From: Alphaproteobacteria bacterium
GTDB lineage: Bacteria; Pseudomonadota; Alphaproteobacteria; SMXP01
Length of the DNA stretch: 64,000 nt
Direction of reading: 5' to 3'
Assembly (NCBI GenBank): GCA_028285305.1
Contig: JANQPV010000075.1
Span: forward strand, 1-64,000
In this document: positions 29,882 through 39,421 of the stretch, piece after piece
Layout of the letters: every line of letters begins with the position of its first letter
How positions within the stretch are numbered: position 1 is the first letter of the stretch
Made by a program: the position numbers and the translations under genes
Notes under the pieces: model-generated
What the model was told of the DNA's origin: nothing
Seen by the model: only the letters and a program-made list of their open reading frames with translations
The model's database searches: none

Positions 29882-30825
29882 GTGCCCGCTCATTTCAGAA
29901 CGCAGTCCATGGCTGGTTAAACCTCAACAAGCCGAAAGGGATGACTTCGACTGCCGCTCTTTCAAGGGTGCGTGGTTTGTTCCAGGCGAAAAAGGCCGGG
30001 CACGCCGGCACACTGGACCCTCTAGCATCGGGTGTTCTTCCCATTGCCTTTGGTGAGGCAACCAAGACCGTTGCGAAGATGGTGGATCGCACCAAGGCTT
30101 ATTCGTTCACGGTCAAGTGGGGAGAGCGCACGGCCACGGACGACAGCGAAGGAGAAATTGTTGAATCATCCTGTCGGCGCCCGAAACAGGAAGAAATCGA
30201 AGCCGAATTAGAAGGCTTTATCGGTAGGATTAAACAAGTTCCACCCGCCTATTCAGCGATCAAGATAGATGGCAAGCGCTCCTACGACTTAGCCCGTGCG
30301 GGAAACGCTGTGGATCTGGCGGCCCGGGAGGTGTCCGTCCTTGATTTGCAGCTAACCGGGATGACCGGGACCCAGTCTTCAGATTTTGAGGTTGAGTGCG
30401 GAAAAGGCGTCTACGTGAGGGCGTTGGCGCGCGATATCGCGGAAAAGTTGGGGACTTTCGGCCATGTCACGGCGCTCTCAAGAACGCGCGTCGGGCCTTT
30501 CGAGCTGGCCGCCTCAATAGCACTGGAAAATCTCGAAGAAATACGCCATAAGGGCGAACTTAATGCGTACCTGAAACCGGTTTCGACTTCGCTGGACGAC
30601 ATCCCGGCGCTTGCCGTGAACGGTTCACAGGTATTTCGCCTGCGTATGGGGCAAGCGATCTCGCTCACGCGTTATCAAGCGAACCAGGTATCGAACTGCG
30701 GCGCAGCATATGCGTCGATGGGATCGCAGGTTGTCGCAACGGGCGAAATAAAGAAAGGCCAGTTTCACCCGAAACGGGTGTTCAACCTACCGATGAAAGG
30801 AATCACCGATGTCGATTACGCTTGA
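29878..30825 (+). CDS. truB: tRNA pseudouridine(55) synthase
   Basis: TruB makes pseudouridine 55 in the T-loop of tRNAs. The catalytic Asp lies in [24 protein letters not shown], and [10 protein letters not shown]-type ([22 protein letters not shown]) and [17 protein letters not shown] motifs are present. It starts with GTG overlapping rbfA by 4 nt and its end overlaps rpsO by 17 nt. The Y-RNA array at 43.4-44.5 kb contains T-loops of the type this enzyme recognises (inference). Confidence 0.97.
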   Translation: MSARSFQNAVHGWLNLNKPKGMTSTAALSRVRGLFQAKKAGHAGTLDPLASGVLPIAFGEATKTVAKMVDRTKAYSFTVKWGERTATDDSEGEIVESSCRRPKQEEIEAELEGFIGRIKQVPPAYSAIKIDGKRSYDLARAGNAVDLAAREVSVLDLQLTGMTGTQSSDFEVECGKGVYVRALARDIAEKLGTFGHVTALSRTRVGPFELAASIALENLEEIRHKGELNAYLKPVSTSLDDIPALAVNGSQVFRLRMGQAISLTRYQANQVSNCGAAYASMGSQVVATGEIKKGQFHPKRVFNLPMKGITDVDYA

Positions 30826-31078
30826 GCGAAAGCAAGAAGTCATTGGCGAGTATGCGACCAAAGAAAAGGACACCGGTTCTCCCGAGGTCCAAATTGCGAT
30901 CCTCACGGAACGGATTGCCAATCTAACCGAGCACTTCAAGACTCACAAACGGGACCACCACTCACGGCGAGGCCTGTTGAAGCTCGTATCGCGGCGGAGG
31001 CGGCTGCTTGACTATCTCAAGAACAAAGACAGTGATCGGTACACCGATATAATCAAGAGACTGGGCATTCGCAGATAG
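30809..31078 (+). CDS. rpsO: 30S ribosomal protein S15
   Basis: The 89-residue protein is S15, with the signature [36 protein letters not shown]. It starts inside the end of truB (AAAGGA upstream at ~30797), so the two are coupled. It is followed after 174 nt by pnp, the standard order. Confidence 0.98.
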   Translation: MSITLERKQEVIGEYATKEKDTGSPEVQIAILTERIANLTEHFKTHKRDHHSRRGLLKLVSRRRRLLDYLKNKDSDRYTDIIKRLGIRR

Positions 31079-31130
31079 ATCCGGTGGCCCAATTCAGCCT
31101 ACATCTCTGCAATACACTTTCCCGACACAT

Positions 31131-31172
31131 GCCGGCCTGGAATAGACCGGCCGCGAGCGCCTTTGTCGGCGC
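31131..31172 (+). promoter_or_regulatory. Tandem hairpins in the rpsO-pnp intergenic region
   Basis: Two adjacent hairpins are visible: GCCGG..CT-loop-AG..CCGGC (31131-31151, one mismatch) and GCGCC-loop-GGCGC (31157-31172). In other bacteria the rpsO-pnp interval holds a terminator and an RNase III site through which PNPase controls its own mRNA. Neither hairpin has a long T tract, so a processing or stability role is more likely than termination, but this is inference. Confidence 0.5.
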
Positions 31173-31252
31173 CAATCCTTTTCGGTGGGGATCACACAGG
31201 GCTGCGATGACCGCAAGCCCACAGCAAAATTGCTATGAGCAGGAAACGAAAG

Positions 31253-33397
31253 ATGTTTGAAATAAATAGAAAGTCAACAAATTGGGGCGGACGAGAGCTC
31301 ACCTTGGAAACGGGACGCGTGGCGCGTCAGGCGGACGGAGCTGTGCTGGCCACATATGGAGAGAGCGTTGTGCTTGCCACAGTGGTTGGACGTAAGGACG
31401 CGGATCCAAACGCTGATTTTTTCCCGCTCACTGTTCATTATCAAGAGAAGTACTATGCCGCCGGAAAAATACCTGGCGGCTTTTTCAAGCGCGAAGGCCG
31501 TCCGACGGAGAAAGAGACCCTCACGTCCAGATTGATCGACCGTCCCATCAGGCCGCTCTTTGCGCCCGGCTTTAGAAACGAAGTTCAAGTAGTTGCAACG
31601 GTTCTCAGTCACGATTTGGAGAACGACCCCGACATCGTTGCGATGATCGCCACCTCTGCTGCGCTGACGCTCTCGGGGATTCCCTTCTTGGGGCCGATTG
31701 GGGCCGCGCGTGTCGCGTATGTAGACGGAGAGTACGTCCTCAATCCAGCGGTAGAAAGCCTGGAAGGCTCAGATTTGGACCTTGTCGTCGCCGGAACGTC
31801 CGATGCAGTACTGATGGTCGAATCCCAAGCCAAAGAACTCTCTGAGGACGTCATGTTGGGCGCGGTTATGTTCGGCCACCGTGAAATGCAAGCGGTTATT
31901 GACTTGATTATCGGCCTAGCGGAAGAGAGCGCAAAAGAACCGTGGGATTACACACCCTCTGATTATTCTGTACACGAAGAAAAGATTAAGTCGCTCGCGG
32001 AAGCCGGCCTGCGCGAGGCCTATGCGGAGCCCGTAAAGCAGCTTCGCCAGGAGAAAGTCGGGGACGTCAAACAGCAGACTCTCGCGTCCGTCGAAGATCA
32101 GGAGTCGGAAGAAGAGGGGGGGCTCACAAAGGCAATCGCCCAGAACCTGTTCAAGGATTTGGAGAGCCAGATCGTTCGCGGCAGCATCTTGGAGAGCAAG
32201 AAGAGGATCGATGGAAGAGATCTCGAAACCGTTCGCCCGATCGTGTCGGAGGTGGGCGTCATACCGCGCACCCATGGCTCCGCGCTGTTTACCCGAGGGG
32301 AAACCCAGGCCATCGTCGTCACGACATTGGGAACGGGGGAAGATGAGCAGATTATCGACGCTCTCGAAGGTTCGTATCGCGAGAATTTTATGCTCCACTA
32401 TAACTTCCCGCCATATTCGGTCGGGGAAACTGGCCGAATGGGGGGCGCGGGACGCCGCGAAATCGGTCACGGAAAATTGGCGTGGCGGGCGCTGAAAGCA
32501 GTTCTCCCTGCACAAGAAGAGTTTCCGTACACGGTTCGCATTGTCTCCGAGATTACCGAATCAAATGGGTCCTCGTCCATGGCCACCGTATGTGGCTCAT
32601 CTCTGTCAATGATGGATGCTGGCATCCCTATCGCTCGGCCTGTCGCTGGGATTGCCATGGGGCTGATCAAAGAGGGCGAGCAGTTTGCCGTCCTTTCCGA
32701 CATCTTAGGCGACGAAGACCATCTGGGCGACATGGATTTCAAGGTCGCGGGGACTGAGGCCGGCGTGACGTCTCTGCAGATGGACATCAAGATTACGGGC
32801 ATTACGGAAGAGATTATGCGCGTTGCTCTTGATCAGGCCAAAGACGGTCGCATGCACATTTTGGGTGAAATGGCGAAAGCCCTGTCGCAATCGAGGGAGT
32901 CCCTTGGCGAACACGCACCGCGGATCGAAACCCTGAAGATCCCTGTCGACAAAATCAGGGAAGTCATCGGGGCGGGCGGTAAGGTCATTCGCGAGATCGT
33001 CGAGACCACGGGTGCCAAGATTGACATCGGCGAGGACGGAACGATTAAGATTGCCTCAAGCGATGTAAACCAGATCAATCAGGCAATCGATTGGATCAAG
33101 ACCATCGCATCCGAACCGGAAGTCGGCACGATCTATACCGGCAAAGTCGTAAAAGTCGTTGACTTTGGAGCCTTTGTGAATTTCTTCGGAGCAAGAGATG
33201 GTTTGGTGCACATATCCGAATTGGCTCCGCAGCGTGTGAAAAAGGTCACCGATATCGTCAACGAAGGCGAAGAGGTAAAGGTCAAACTCCTGGCAATCGA
33301 TGACCGCGGCAAAGCGCGCTTGTCTATGAAGTCAGTCGACCAAGAAACCGGCGAAGACATATCGGGCGACGCCAAAAAAGAAGAGGCTGCCGGCTAA
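31253..33397 (+). CDS. pnp: Polyribonucleotide nucleotidyltransferase (PNPase)
   Basis: PNPase is a phosphorolytic 3'-5' exoribonuclease. The two RNase PH domains ([50 protein letters not shown]) are followed by KH ([25 protein letters not shown]) and S1 ([33 protein letters not shown]) domains. ATG 31253 has AGGA with 8-nt spacing; an in-frame ATG at 31235 is the alternative. In Deinococcus, PNPase works with Ro60 and a Y RNA in an RNA-degrading complex, so a link to the rsr/Y-RNA locus in this window is conceivable. Confidence 0.98.
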   Translation: MFEINRKSTNWGGRELTLETGRVARQADGAVLATYGESVVLATVVGRKDADPNADFFPLTVHYQEKYYAAGKIPGGFFKREGRPTEKETLTSRLIDRPIRPLFAPGFRNEVQVVATVLSHDLENDPDIVAMIATSAALTLSGIPFLGPIGAARVAYVDGEYVLNPAVESLEGSDLDLVVAGTSDAVLMVESQAKELSEDVMLGAVMFGHREMQAVIDLIIGLAEESAKEPWDYTPSDYSVHEEKIKSLAEAGLREAYAEPVKQLRQEKVGDVKQQTLASVEDQESEEEGGLTKAIAQNLFKDLESQIVRGSILESKKRIDGRDLETVRPIVSEVGVIPRTHGSALFTRGETQAIVVTTLGTGEDEQIIDALEGSYRENFMLHYNFPPYSVGETGRMGGAGRREIGHGKLAWRALKAVLPAQEEFPYTVRIVSEITESNGSSSMATVCGSSLSMMDAGIPIARPVAGIAMGLIKEGEQFAVLSDILGDEDHLGDMDFKVAGTEAGVTSLQMDIKITGITEEIMRVALDQAKDGRMHILGEMAKALSQSRESLGEHAPRIETLKIPVDKIREVIGAGGKVIREIVETTGAKIDIGEDGTIKIASSDVNQINQAIDWIKTIASEPEVGTIYTGKVVKVVDFGAFVNFFGARDGLVHISELAPQRVKKVTDIVNEGEEVKVKLLAIDDRGKARLSMKSVDQETGEDISGDAKKEEAAG

Positions 33398-33420
33398 CCT
33401 TTACGGAATCCAAGACGCGT

Positions 33421-33579
33421 TCCAGAGTGTTTCCAGGTGTGAGCTTGAGAGTTGATTGATCGAGGATCAATCGACCAAGCGAACGCAATCGTTCGTCGAG
33501 AATGCGCTTCACCACCGTCCAGAAACGCACAAAACACGGAATCTGGAAGTGGTCTGTGTTTCCGTCAAAACCAAAACGG
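33421..33579. repeat. Dispersed ~155-bp repeat, copy B (inverted relative to copy A)
   Basis: The reverse complement of this stretch matches 1-154, including the TCGATTGATC-CTC-GATCAATC hairpin (33452-33474) and the GTTTTGGTTTTGA-GGAAACACA block. A 32-base middle section is diverged between copies. It occupies the pnp-fabB gap (33398-33776, 379 bp); in the remainder of that gap (33580-33776) I see nothing recognisable. Both copies lie just downstream of a gene end. Confidence 0.75.
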
Positions 33580-33776
33580 CTCCAGGAATGGGATGCTTGC
33601 TTCGGACGGCTCTCGGTTGGGACCGAACATGCAATTCGGTCTTCATGCCAAGCGTCTCAAGCGATCCAATGAATGCAACTGGGCCTGCACGACCGCGACT
33701 GGACGATTCTCTAATGATCAGACGACGGCGACACAGAACCGTGGAACTGATAGTCAATTCCGATCAGTCGGACCCT

Positions 33777-34985
33777 CTATACCTTGCTGAACACCAAGCA
33801 GCAATTCGTGCCGCCAAAGCCGAAACTATTGCTAAGAACGGTTTCAAGCTCCACATCGGTCTTCTCACGGACGATGGGATAGTCGGCGACTTCAGGGTCG
33901 ATCTCGTCAATGTTGATGGATTCGCAGACAAAATCATTGTTGAGCATCAAGATCGAATAGATCGCTTCGTGAACCCCCGTCGCTCCCTGGCTGTGGCCGG
34001 TCATTGATTTGGTAGAACTCATTGGCGGCATCTTTGCGCCGAACACGTCGCGGATGCCATGCAATTCGACCGAGTCACCGGCGGGGGTGGAGGTACCATG
34101 GGTGTTGATGTAGTCGACAGACTTTTTCGCCTGCTCGACCGCTTGGCGCATGCACCGTGTTCCGCCTTCGCCGGAAGGAGCAACCATGTCGGCGCCGTCC
34201 GACGTGGCGCCATAACCAGTCAGTTCAGCGTAGATCTTTGCACCCCGGGCCTTGGCATGCTCCATTTCCTCCAGAACCACACAACCTCCGCCGGCGGAAA
34301 TCACAAATCCATCCCGGTTGGCGTCATACGCGCGCGAAGCTTTTTCCGGCGTGTCGTTATATTTTGACGACAAGGCGCCCATGGCATCGAACAGAACCGA
34401 AAGGGTCCAGTCCAGTTCTTCACCGCCGCCCGCAAACATGATGTCTTGTTTGCCATACATGATCTGTTCTGCTGCGTTTCCGATGCAATGCGCACTGGTC
34501 GAACAGGCGGAACTGATCGTGTAATTGATGCCCTTTATCTTGAACGCCGTGGCGAGATTTGCGGACGTGCTGCTGGACATATTTCTTGGCACCATATAGG
34601 GGCCAACTCTTTTGGGTCCTTTCTCACGCGTGATATCGCACGCCTGCAAGATGTTGCGGGTCGACGGGCCGCCGGAACCGACAATGATGCCGGTGCGTTC
34701 ATTGGAGATTTCTGCCTCCGTTAGTCCCGCATCTTCGATAGCCTGGACCATGGAGATGTAGGTAAACGCCGCTGCATCGCCCATAAAGCGGCGCAATCGC
34801 CGATCCACCAAACTCTCAATATCAATGTCGATTGCTCCGCACACATGCGAACGAAAGCCCATCTCTGCGTATTCCTCATTATGGCTGACGCCAGATCGAC
34901 CTTCTTTCAACGACGAGAGCACTTCCTGAACAGTGTTTCCGATACTGGAAACAATGCCCATTCCTGTGACCGCAACGCGTCTCAT
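33777..34985 (-). CDS. fabB: 3-oxoacyl-ACP synthase I (FabB)
   Basis: FabB is the condensing enzyme that elongates unsaturated fatty acids made by the FabA branch. The catalytic Cys is in [14 protein letters not shown], with histidines in [11 protein letters not shown] and [14 protein letters not shown]. The 402-residue length and the NSFGFGGTN end are typical. It overlaps the end of fabA by 4 nt (ATGA type), so it forms a fabA-fabB operon. Confidence 0.97.
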   Translation of the reverse strand: MRRVAVTGMGIVSSIGNTVQEVLSSLKEGRSGVSHNEEYAEMGFRSHVCGAIDIDIESLVDRRLRRFMGDAAAFTYISMVQAIEDAGLTEAEISNERTGIIVGSGGPSTRNILQACDITREKGPKRVGPYMVPRNMSSSTSANLATAFKIKGINYTISSACSTSAHCIGNAAEQIMYGKQDIMFAGGGEELDWTLSVLFDAMGALSSKYNDTPEKASRAYDANRDGFVISAGGGCVVLEEMEHAKARGAKIYAELTGYGATSDGADMVAPSGEGGTRCMRQAVEQAKKSVDYINTHGTSTPAGDSVELHGIRDVFGAKMPPMSSTKSMTGHSQGATGVHEAIYSILMLNNDFVCESINIDEIDPEVADYPIVREKTDVELETVLSNSFGFGGTNCCLVFSKV

Positions 34986-35515
34986 AGAGTGGCCTCCTGA
35001 TTCAATTGTTCATCCGTAAACAAACCAACGCGCAGATCTTTTGCTGTATAAATGACGTTCCCATCGACTAGCATCTTACCATCGCCGATACCCATCACAA
35101 GGCGTCGTAAGATAACCCTCTTAACGTCTATGTGATAGGTGACGAGTTTTGCCTCCGGCATAACCATGCCCGAAAAGCGGACCTCTCCCGCTCCTAGCGC
35201 CCGGCCCCTGCCGTTTCCGCCGCTCCATCCCAGGTGAAAACCCACCAGCTGCCACATCGCATCCAGACCCAAACAGCCTGGCATAACTGGGTCCCCTTCG
35301 AAATGGCAACTAAAGAACCAAAGGTCTTTCTTGACGTCGAGTTCGGCAATGATCTCCCCTTTATCGTATGCCCCTCCCGTATCAGTGATCTTTGTAATCC
35401 GATCGAACATCAGCATGGGCGGAAGTGGCAATCGGGGATTCCCCGGACCAAACAAATCGCCATGGCCGCAGGAGATGAGGTCTTCGTAGGAATAGCTGGG
35501 GCTCTGTTCGAACAT
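34982..35515 (-). CDS. fabA: 3-hydroxyacyl-ACP dehydratase/isomerase FabA
   Basis: FabA dehydrates 3-hydroxydecanoyl-ACP and isomerises the product to the cis-3 enoyl form, starting anaerobic-type unsaturated fatty acid synthesis. The active-site His lies in [20 protein letters not shown]. The frame is open to 35566 but ATG 35515 ([17 protein letters not shown]) aligns with the family and has AGGA upstream. It is divergent from irr, a conserved arrangement in Hyphomicrobiales. Confidence 0.96.
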   Translation of the reverse strand: MFEQSPSYSYEDLISCGHGDLFGPGNPRLPLPPMLMFDRITKITDTGGAYDKGEIIAELDVKKDLWFFSCHFEGDPVMPGCLGLDAMWQLVGFHLGWSGGNGRGRALGAGEVRFSGMVMPEAKLVTYHIDVKRVILRRLVMGIGDGKMLVDGNVIYTAKDLRVGLFTDEQLNQEATL

Positions 35516-35677
35516 GTGATTTGGGGTCCTGTCATTCATATAGGCGTGGAGAGGCGATCTGGCCAATGGGCAAATCGAGAGGGTTCAGTGTTACACCAAC
35601 CGGGCGAGCCGTCAAAATCGGGAAACTACGCTTATCCATTTTGGTCGGAAAACACTCAACTGGCGAAGTTTTTGCAG

Positions 35678-35706
35678 TTTAAAATCATTCGAAAGAAACA
35701 TATAAT
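35678..35706 (+). promoter_or_regulatory. Likely irr promoter with overlapping Irr (ICE-type) box
   Basis: TTTAAAA-TCA-TTCGAAA (35678-35694) differs by one base in each half from the Irr box consensus TTTAGAA-N3-TTCTAAA. A perfect TATAAT follows at 35701-35706; TTTAAA at 35678 would be a -35 with 17-base spacing. The placement suggests Irr represses its own gene, and perhaps the divergent fabAB. Confidence 0.6.
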
Positions 35707-35830
35707 AGAGTGATGAAGGCCGAACTCCATATGTGAATGAGTGTCGAGTGAGATGTCGGCAACGCATTCCGGCTCAATTGAGCAGAGATCTCCAATTGGG
35801 TCGGAGGGGGTATTCAAGGAAGTAAAGATC

Positions 35831-36244
35831 ATGACGAGCGAACGCGCCGAAATTCGGTTGAAACGGGTTGGACTTCGTCTAACCAAGCAACGCATCGCCC
35901 TCGCGGAATTGCTGTTTGGGCCGGGCGATCGACATGTCACGGCCGAGTCATTTTACGACGAAGCCCTGGCTGGAGGGTTGGCAGTCTCCTTGGCCACAAT
36001 CTACAACACGCTGCATCAGTTCACTCAGGCCGGTTTGCTCAAACAGGTCGTGGTCGATTCCTCCAAGACCTACTTCGACACCAACACCGATGACCATCAT
36101 CATTTCTTTCTCGAGGATGTTGGCGAATTGTTAGACATACCCAGCGACCAGGTAGAGGTTTCCAAATTGCCTCTCGCCCCATCAGGCACCAGCATCGACA
36201 GAGTTGATGTTATCGTGAGGGTGAGATCCGACCAGGATGCCTGA
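35831..36244 (+). CDS. irr: Iron response regulator Irr (Fur family)
   Basis: Irr represses haem and iron-storage genes under low iron and is destabilised by haem. The 137-residue protein has a winged helix (LRLTKQRIALAELLF, LAVSLATIYNTLHQFTQAGLL) and the histidine cluster DDHHHFFLEDVG, the second haem site of Irr. The N-terminal GCPWHD-type haem motif of the Bradyrhizobium protein is absent, as in rhizobial Irr. ATG 35831 has AAGGAAG upstream; an in-frame GTG at 35741 is less likely. Confidence 0.93.
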   Translation: MTSERAEIRLKRVGLRLTKQRIALAELLFGPGDRHVTAESFYDEALAGGLAVSLATIYNTLHQFTQAGLLKQVVVDSSKTYFDTNTDDHHHFFLEDVGELLDIPSDQVEVSKLPLAPSGTSIDRVDVIVRVRSDQDA

Positions 36245-36306
36245 GGTCCGCACGGCGCACCGCTGCATCCATTGACCGCACGGCTCTGAGTTCGTATGCA
36301 TCACAC

Positions 36307-36867
36307 ATGCGAAACAGACTGATACAGATTATTCGCGAAAAGTCATTCTCTGATGATCGCGAGATTACCCTTGCGTCCGGCAAAAAGAGCTTCATCTACT
36401 TCAATCTAAAGCCCACGATGTTAAATGCTGAAGGCGGGCACCTATTGTCAGAGCTCTTAGCTGAGAGGGTCCTCGATCTGTCGCCGGATTATGTGGCGGG
36501 GATGGAAATGGGGGGTGTCCCACTGGTCGCTTTGGCCAGCAGTGGAACCTACCGCCGGCAGCCTGACAGGGCGGTGGATGCCATCTTCATCCGCAAAGCG
36601 GCAAAAGAGCATGGCACTGGACAACGAATCGAGGGGTTGTCGGCATCCCAGTCCATCTCCGGCAAACGTGTCTTAATGCTCGAAGATACGACCACAACGG
36701 GTGGCTCCATTATCGAGGCGATCAAGGTCGTGCGCGACGCAGGCGCCCGATGCGACGTCGTGGTGAGCGTCATCGATCGTCAAGAAGGGGCAGAGGCGGC
36801 GCTGGCAGAAATCGGCGTGACGTTAACCTCACTCCTGCGCGCGAGCGACTTCACCTCAAAAAAGTAG
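36307..36867 (+). CDS. pyrE: Orotate phosphoribosyltransferase
   Basis: PyrE joins orotate to PRPP in pyrimidine synthesis. The 186-residue protein has the PRPP-binding loop RVLMLEDTTTTGGSIIEAI, the flexible loop FIRKAAKEHGTGQRIEG and the family start (IIREKSFSDDREITLASGKKS). It is 62 bp downstream of irr, perhaps by chance. Confidence 0.96.
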   Translation: MRNRLIQIIREKSFSDDREITLASGKKSFIYFNLKPTMLNAEGGHLLSELLAERVLDLSPDYVAGMEMGGVPLVALASSGTYRRQPDRAVDAIFIRKAAKEHGTGQRIEGLSASQSISGKRVLMLEDTTTTGGSIIEAIKVVRDAGARCDVVVSVIDRQEGAEAALAEIGVTLTSLLRASDFTSKK

Positions 36868-36886
36868 TCGCCGTTTAGTGTGCCGG

Positions 36887-37411
36887 TTAGTCTGGATAGT
36901 GGCCCCAAACAAGGGAACGATGCAGCCAGCCTTGATAGGAGCGATCATTGGACGTGTCTTTTACGACGGCCAGGCACCATTGCTGCTTACACTCCTTGAG
37001 CGATACGATGACACCGATTTGCGCCGCCGCCACAATCGAGGCATCTAATTTCGGCTCTTCCCGAAGAGCGACGGGCAGCTTATCCCGCCCATTGCCTACG
37101 ACCAGCAGAGTGCGGTCATCGGTTAGTCCTTGGTGATAGATCCAACCCTGTTGACCGTCCACATCCTCAATGAGCCGCCATTCATCGGTTTCTTGCTTCA
37201 CTTCCACCGGATAAGAAGGCGCCAGATAGACCCACTTGATCGAATGATCCATGCCGGGTCCGTTGCGCACATTCACCCGATCCCATTTGATTGACTCAAA
37301 ACGAGGCACATTTGCATCCTCGTTGGCATGCGCCACAGCAGACCAGGCCGCCCACAAGACGGCCAAAGTGCAAACGAACACATTCTTTGAAGTACTCTTA
37401 AATCCACCCAT
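36887..37411 (-). CDS. Exported SH3-domain protein
   Basis: A signal peptide (VFVCTLAVLWAAWSAVAHA, cleavage after AHA) is followed by two SH3-type modules: the first around WDRVNVRNGPGMDHSIKWVY, the second around KLPVALREEPKLDASIVAAAQIGVIVSLKEC. Such bacterial SH3 domains often bind peptidoglycan. A cysteine pair (KECKQQWC) may form a disulfide. ATG 37411 has GGAAG at suitable spacing; ATG 37423 is the alternative. Specific function unknown. Confidence 0.85.
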   Translation of the reverse strand: MGGFKSTSKNVFVCTLAVLWAAWSAVAHANEDANVPRFESIKWDRVNVRNGPGMDHSIKWVYLAPSYPVEVKQETDEWRLIEDVDGQQGWIYHQGLTDDRTLLVVGNGRDKLPVALREEPKLDASIVAAAQIGVIVSLKECKQQWCLAVVKDTSNDRSYQGWLHRSLVWGHYPD

Positions 37412-37523
37412 TTGAGCTTCCATACTTGTTGCGTATTAGTTTAGGCGCAAACAATACTTAGCCCACAAAGTATCGGCAGTATAGGCGAAAGAATAAACTG
37501 TCATGGCTACCATAGTGGGAAAC

Positions 37524-37558
37524 GCTGGGTCTGGGGCGCCTTGAGGGGCGCACCCAGC
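37524..37558 (+). promoter_or_regulatory. Strong hairpin in the leader of the 2-hydroxyacid dehydrogenase gene
   Basis: GCTGGGT pairs with ACCCAGC (outer 7 bp) and GCGCC with GGCGC (inner 5 bp), with a five-base bulge on the 5' side. There is no T tract, and it lies 128 bp before the start at 37686 in a 262-bp divergent gap. It may be a structured leader or a small RNA; I do not recognise a known riboswitch. Confidence 0.45.
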
Positions 37559-37685
37559 CCGCAATCTAAGCGATTCTTTGCCCAACAAATATCTCTCCGC
37601 AGTTGGCGTCTCCGGCTAAGGTCTGATAAGGAAACAGCAAAACCAACCAGGCCCAAGCCACCAAGTTCCAGGGAGTAACCAACGG

Positions 37686-38675
37686 ATGCCGAGCGGATCA
37701 AAACCGTATGTGATCGTGACCCGCAAACTACCGGACCCAATCGAAACGCGCATGCGCGAATTGTTCGAGACGGACTTGAACGTAGACGATCGGGAAATGT
37801 CTCAAGACGAACTCATCGCCGCCGTAAAAAAAGCCGACGTCTTGGTGCCGACGGTAACAGATCGCATTTCGTCAAAAGTGTTGAGCCAGGCGGGAGAGAA
37901 TCTGCGATTGATCGCGAACTTCGGGACGGGCGTGGACAACATCGACGTTGAAACGGCGATGCAACGGGGCATCACGGTCACGAACACGCCTGGGGTTCTG
38001 ACCGAAGACACCGCCGACATGACCATGGCGCTGATCCTCGCCGTTCCGCGGCGCTTGGCCGAAGGGACACGAGAGATGCGCGCGGGCCATTTTCAAGGCT
38101 GGTCGCCGACTTGGATGCTGGGTCACCGCATTTACGGCAAGCGGTTGGGCATTATCGGTATGGGGCGGATTGGTCAGGCCATTGCCCGCCGGGCCAAAGC
38201 CTTCGGTCTGCAGATCCATTACCACAACCGCCAAAAGGTCCACCCTCAGACGGAAGCCGAACTCGAAGCCACCTATTGGGAAAGTCTCGATCAGATGCTG
38301 GCCCGCATGGACATTGTTTCGGTGAATTGTCCGCACACGCCGGGGACGTTTCATCTGTTGTCCGCCCGCCGGCTCAAGCTGCTCCAGCCTCACGCCTATA
38401 TCGTCAACACGGCACGGGGAGAGGTGATCGACGAGAACGCTCTCACGCGTATGTTGGAGGCGGGGGAAATCGCGGGCGCGGGTCTCGACGTGTTCGAACA
38501 CGAACCGGCGGTCAACCCGAAACTTTTGGCCAACGAGCGGGTCACGCTCCTGCCGCATATGGGCTCGGCCACCATCGAAGGTCGGATCGACATGGGCGAG
38601 AAAGTGATCATCAACATCAAGACGTTTGCGGACGGTCACAAACCGCCGGACCGGGTTCTCCCCGCGATGCTTTGA
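37686..38675 (+). CDS. D-2-hydroxyacid dehydrogenase (glyoxylate/hydroxypyruvate reductase type)
   Basis: The 329-residue protein has the D-isomer-specific dehydrogenase fold: NAD(P)-binding GIIGMGRIGQAIARRA, catalytic Arg in VNTARGEVIDENAL, Glu in DVFEHEP and His in LLPHMGSAT. The Arg-free phosphate position (YHNRQK, with Arg after the second strand) suggests NADPH preference. The closest functional group is D-glycerate/glyoxylate reductases. Exact substrate not determined. Confidence 0.9.
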   Translation: MPSGSKPYVIVTRKLPDPIETRMRELFETDLNVDDREMSQDELIAAVKKADVLVPTVTDRISSKVLSQAGENLRLIANFGTGVDNIDVETAMQRGITVTNTPGVLTEDTADMTMALILAVPRRLAEGTREMRAGHFQGWSPTWMLGHRIYGKRLGIIGMGRIGQAIARRAKAFGLQIHYHNRQKVHPQTEAELEATYWESLDQMLARMDIVSVNCPHTPGTFHLLSARRLKLLQPHAYIVNTARGEVIDENALTRMLEAGEIAGAGLDVFEHEPAVNPKLLANERVTLLPHMGSATIEGRIDMGEKVIINIKTFADGHKPPDRVLPAML

Positions 38676-38682
38676 TATGCCT

Positions 38683-38740
38683 CTCATCCCGTGCGCGTCG
38701 CAATGCGATTGCATTGCAATGCAGACACGAGATCTCCATT
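38683..38740. repeat. Interspersed CGTCATCCCG-type palindromic repeat
   Basis: The unit begins CTCATCCCGTGCGCG, has a GCAATGC-containing palindromic core and ends with ACGAGATCTCCATT. Related units are at 40780-40836 and 49772-49830. All lie between genes and are predicted to fold into hairpins. Confidence 0.6.
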
Positions 38741-38836
38741 TACATGATCTGAAATAGGTCGCAGAGAGCCCGGCTGGTATTGCGTCTTTTCATGCCGCAA
38801 CGCTTATAGGGTGAGCGGATCCAATGAAGCATAGAA

Positions 38837-39421
38837 ATGAGTACCGATAGCTCCAAATCCGACCGCATGCTCCTCGTCCTCGATATCGACGAGACGCTGG
38901 TGCATGCGCGCCTCGACCCCCTTCATTACCCCCCGGACTTTTACGTCTATGACTACCGTGTCTACCGGAGGCCCCATTTAGAACGCTTCATTGAGGCCTG
39001 TCTGGAGATGTTCGATGTGGGCGTCTGGTCGTCCGCCACGGACGCCTATGTGGAGCACATGGTCCAGGAAATCTTTCCGAACCCAGCCGCCCTCAAATTC
39101 GCCTGGGGCAGATCCCGCTGTCAGTTGCGCAGCATCATCGCCGATGAATACGACGAGATCGCTCACCGAGCCGGGCACTTGAATTATCTGAAGCCGCTGA
39201 AGAAACTCACGCGCCACGGCTGGTCAATGAATCGTATGCTGATCGTTGATGATTCACCGGAGAAGTGCGTTCTCAATTACGGCAACGCCATCTATCCCCG
39301 ACCCTTCGAAGGTAATGAATATGACGATGAGCTGCCTCGTCTCGGGAAGTACTTGGAGACTTTGAAAGACGCCGAAGACGTCCGAAAGATAGAGAAACGC
39401 ACGTGGCGCCAGAAGATTTAA
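38837..39421 (+). CDS. FCP1/NIF-like HAD phosphatase
   Basis: The 194-residue protein has the HAD phosphatase motif LVLDIDETLVH (DxDxT, near residue 15) and the distal IVDDSPEK, with the FCP1-type segments YRRPHLERFIEACLEMFDVGVWSSA and PRPFEGNEYDDELPRL. Eukaryotic relatives dephosphorylate RNA polymerase II C-terminal domain. Bacteria lack that substrate, so the bacterial role is unknown. Its end overlaps by 4 nt the end of the convergent lipoprotein gene. Confidence 0.85.
   Translation: MSTDSSKSDRMLLVLDIDETLVHARLDPLHYPPDFYVYDYRVYRRPHLERFIEACLEMFDVGVWSSATDAYVEHMVQEIFPNPAALKFAWGRSRCQLRSIIADEYDEIAHRAGHLNYLKPLKKLTRHGWSMNRMLIVDDSPEKCVLNYGNAIYPRPFEGNEYDDELPRLGKYLETLKDAEDVRKIEKRTWRQKI

Noticed and set aside
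37524-37558. Terminator of the SH3-domain gene
   Set aside because: That gene runs away from the hairpin and there is no T tract.
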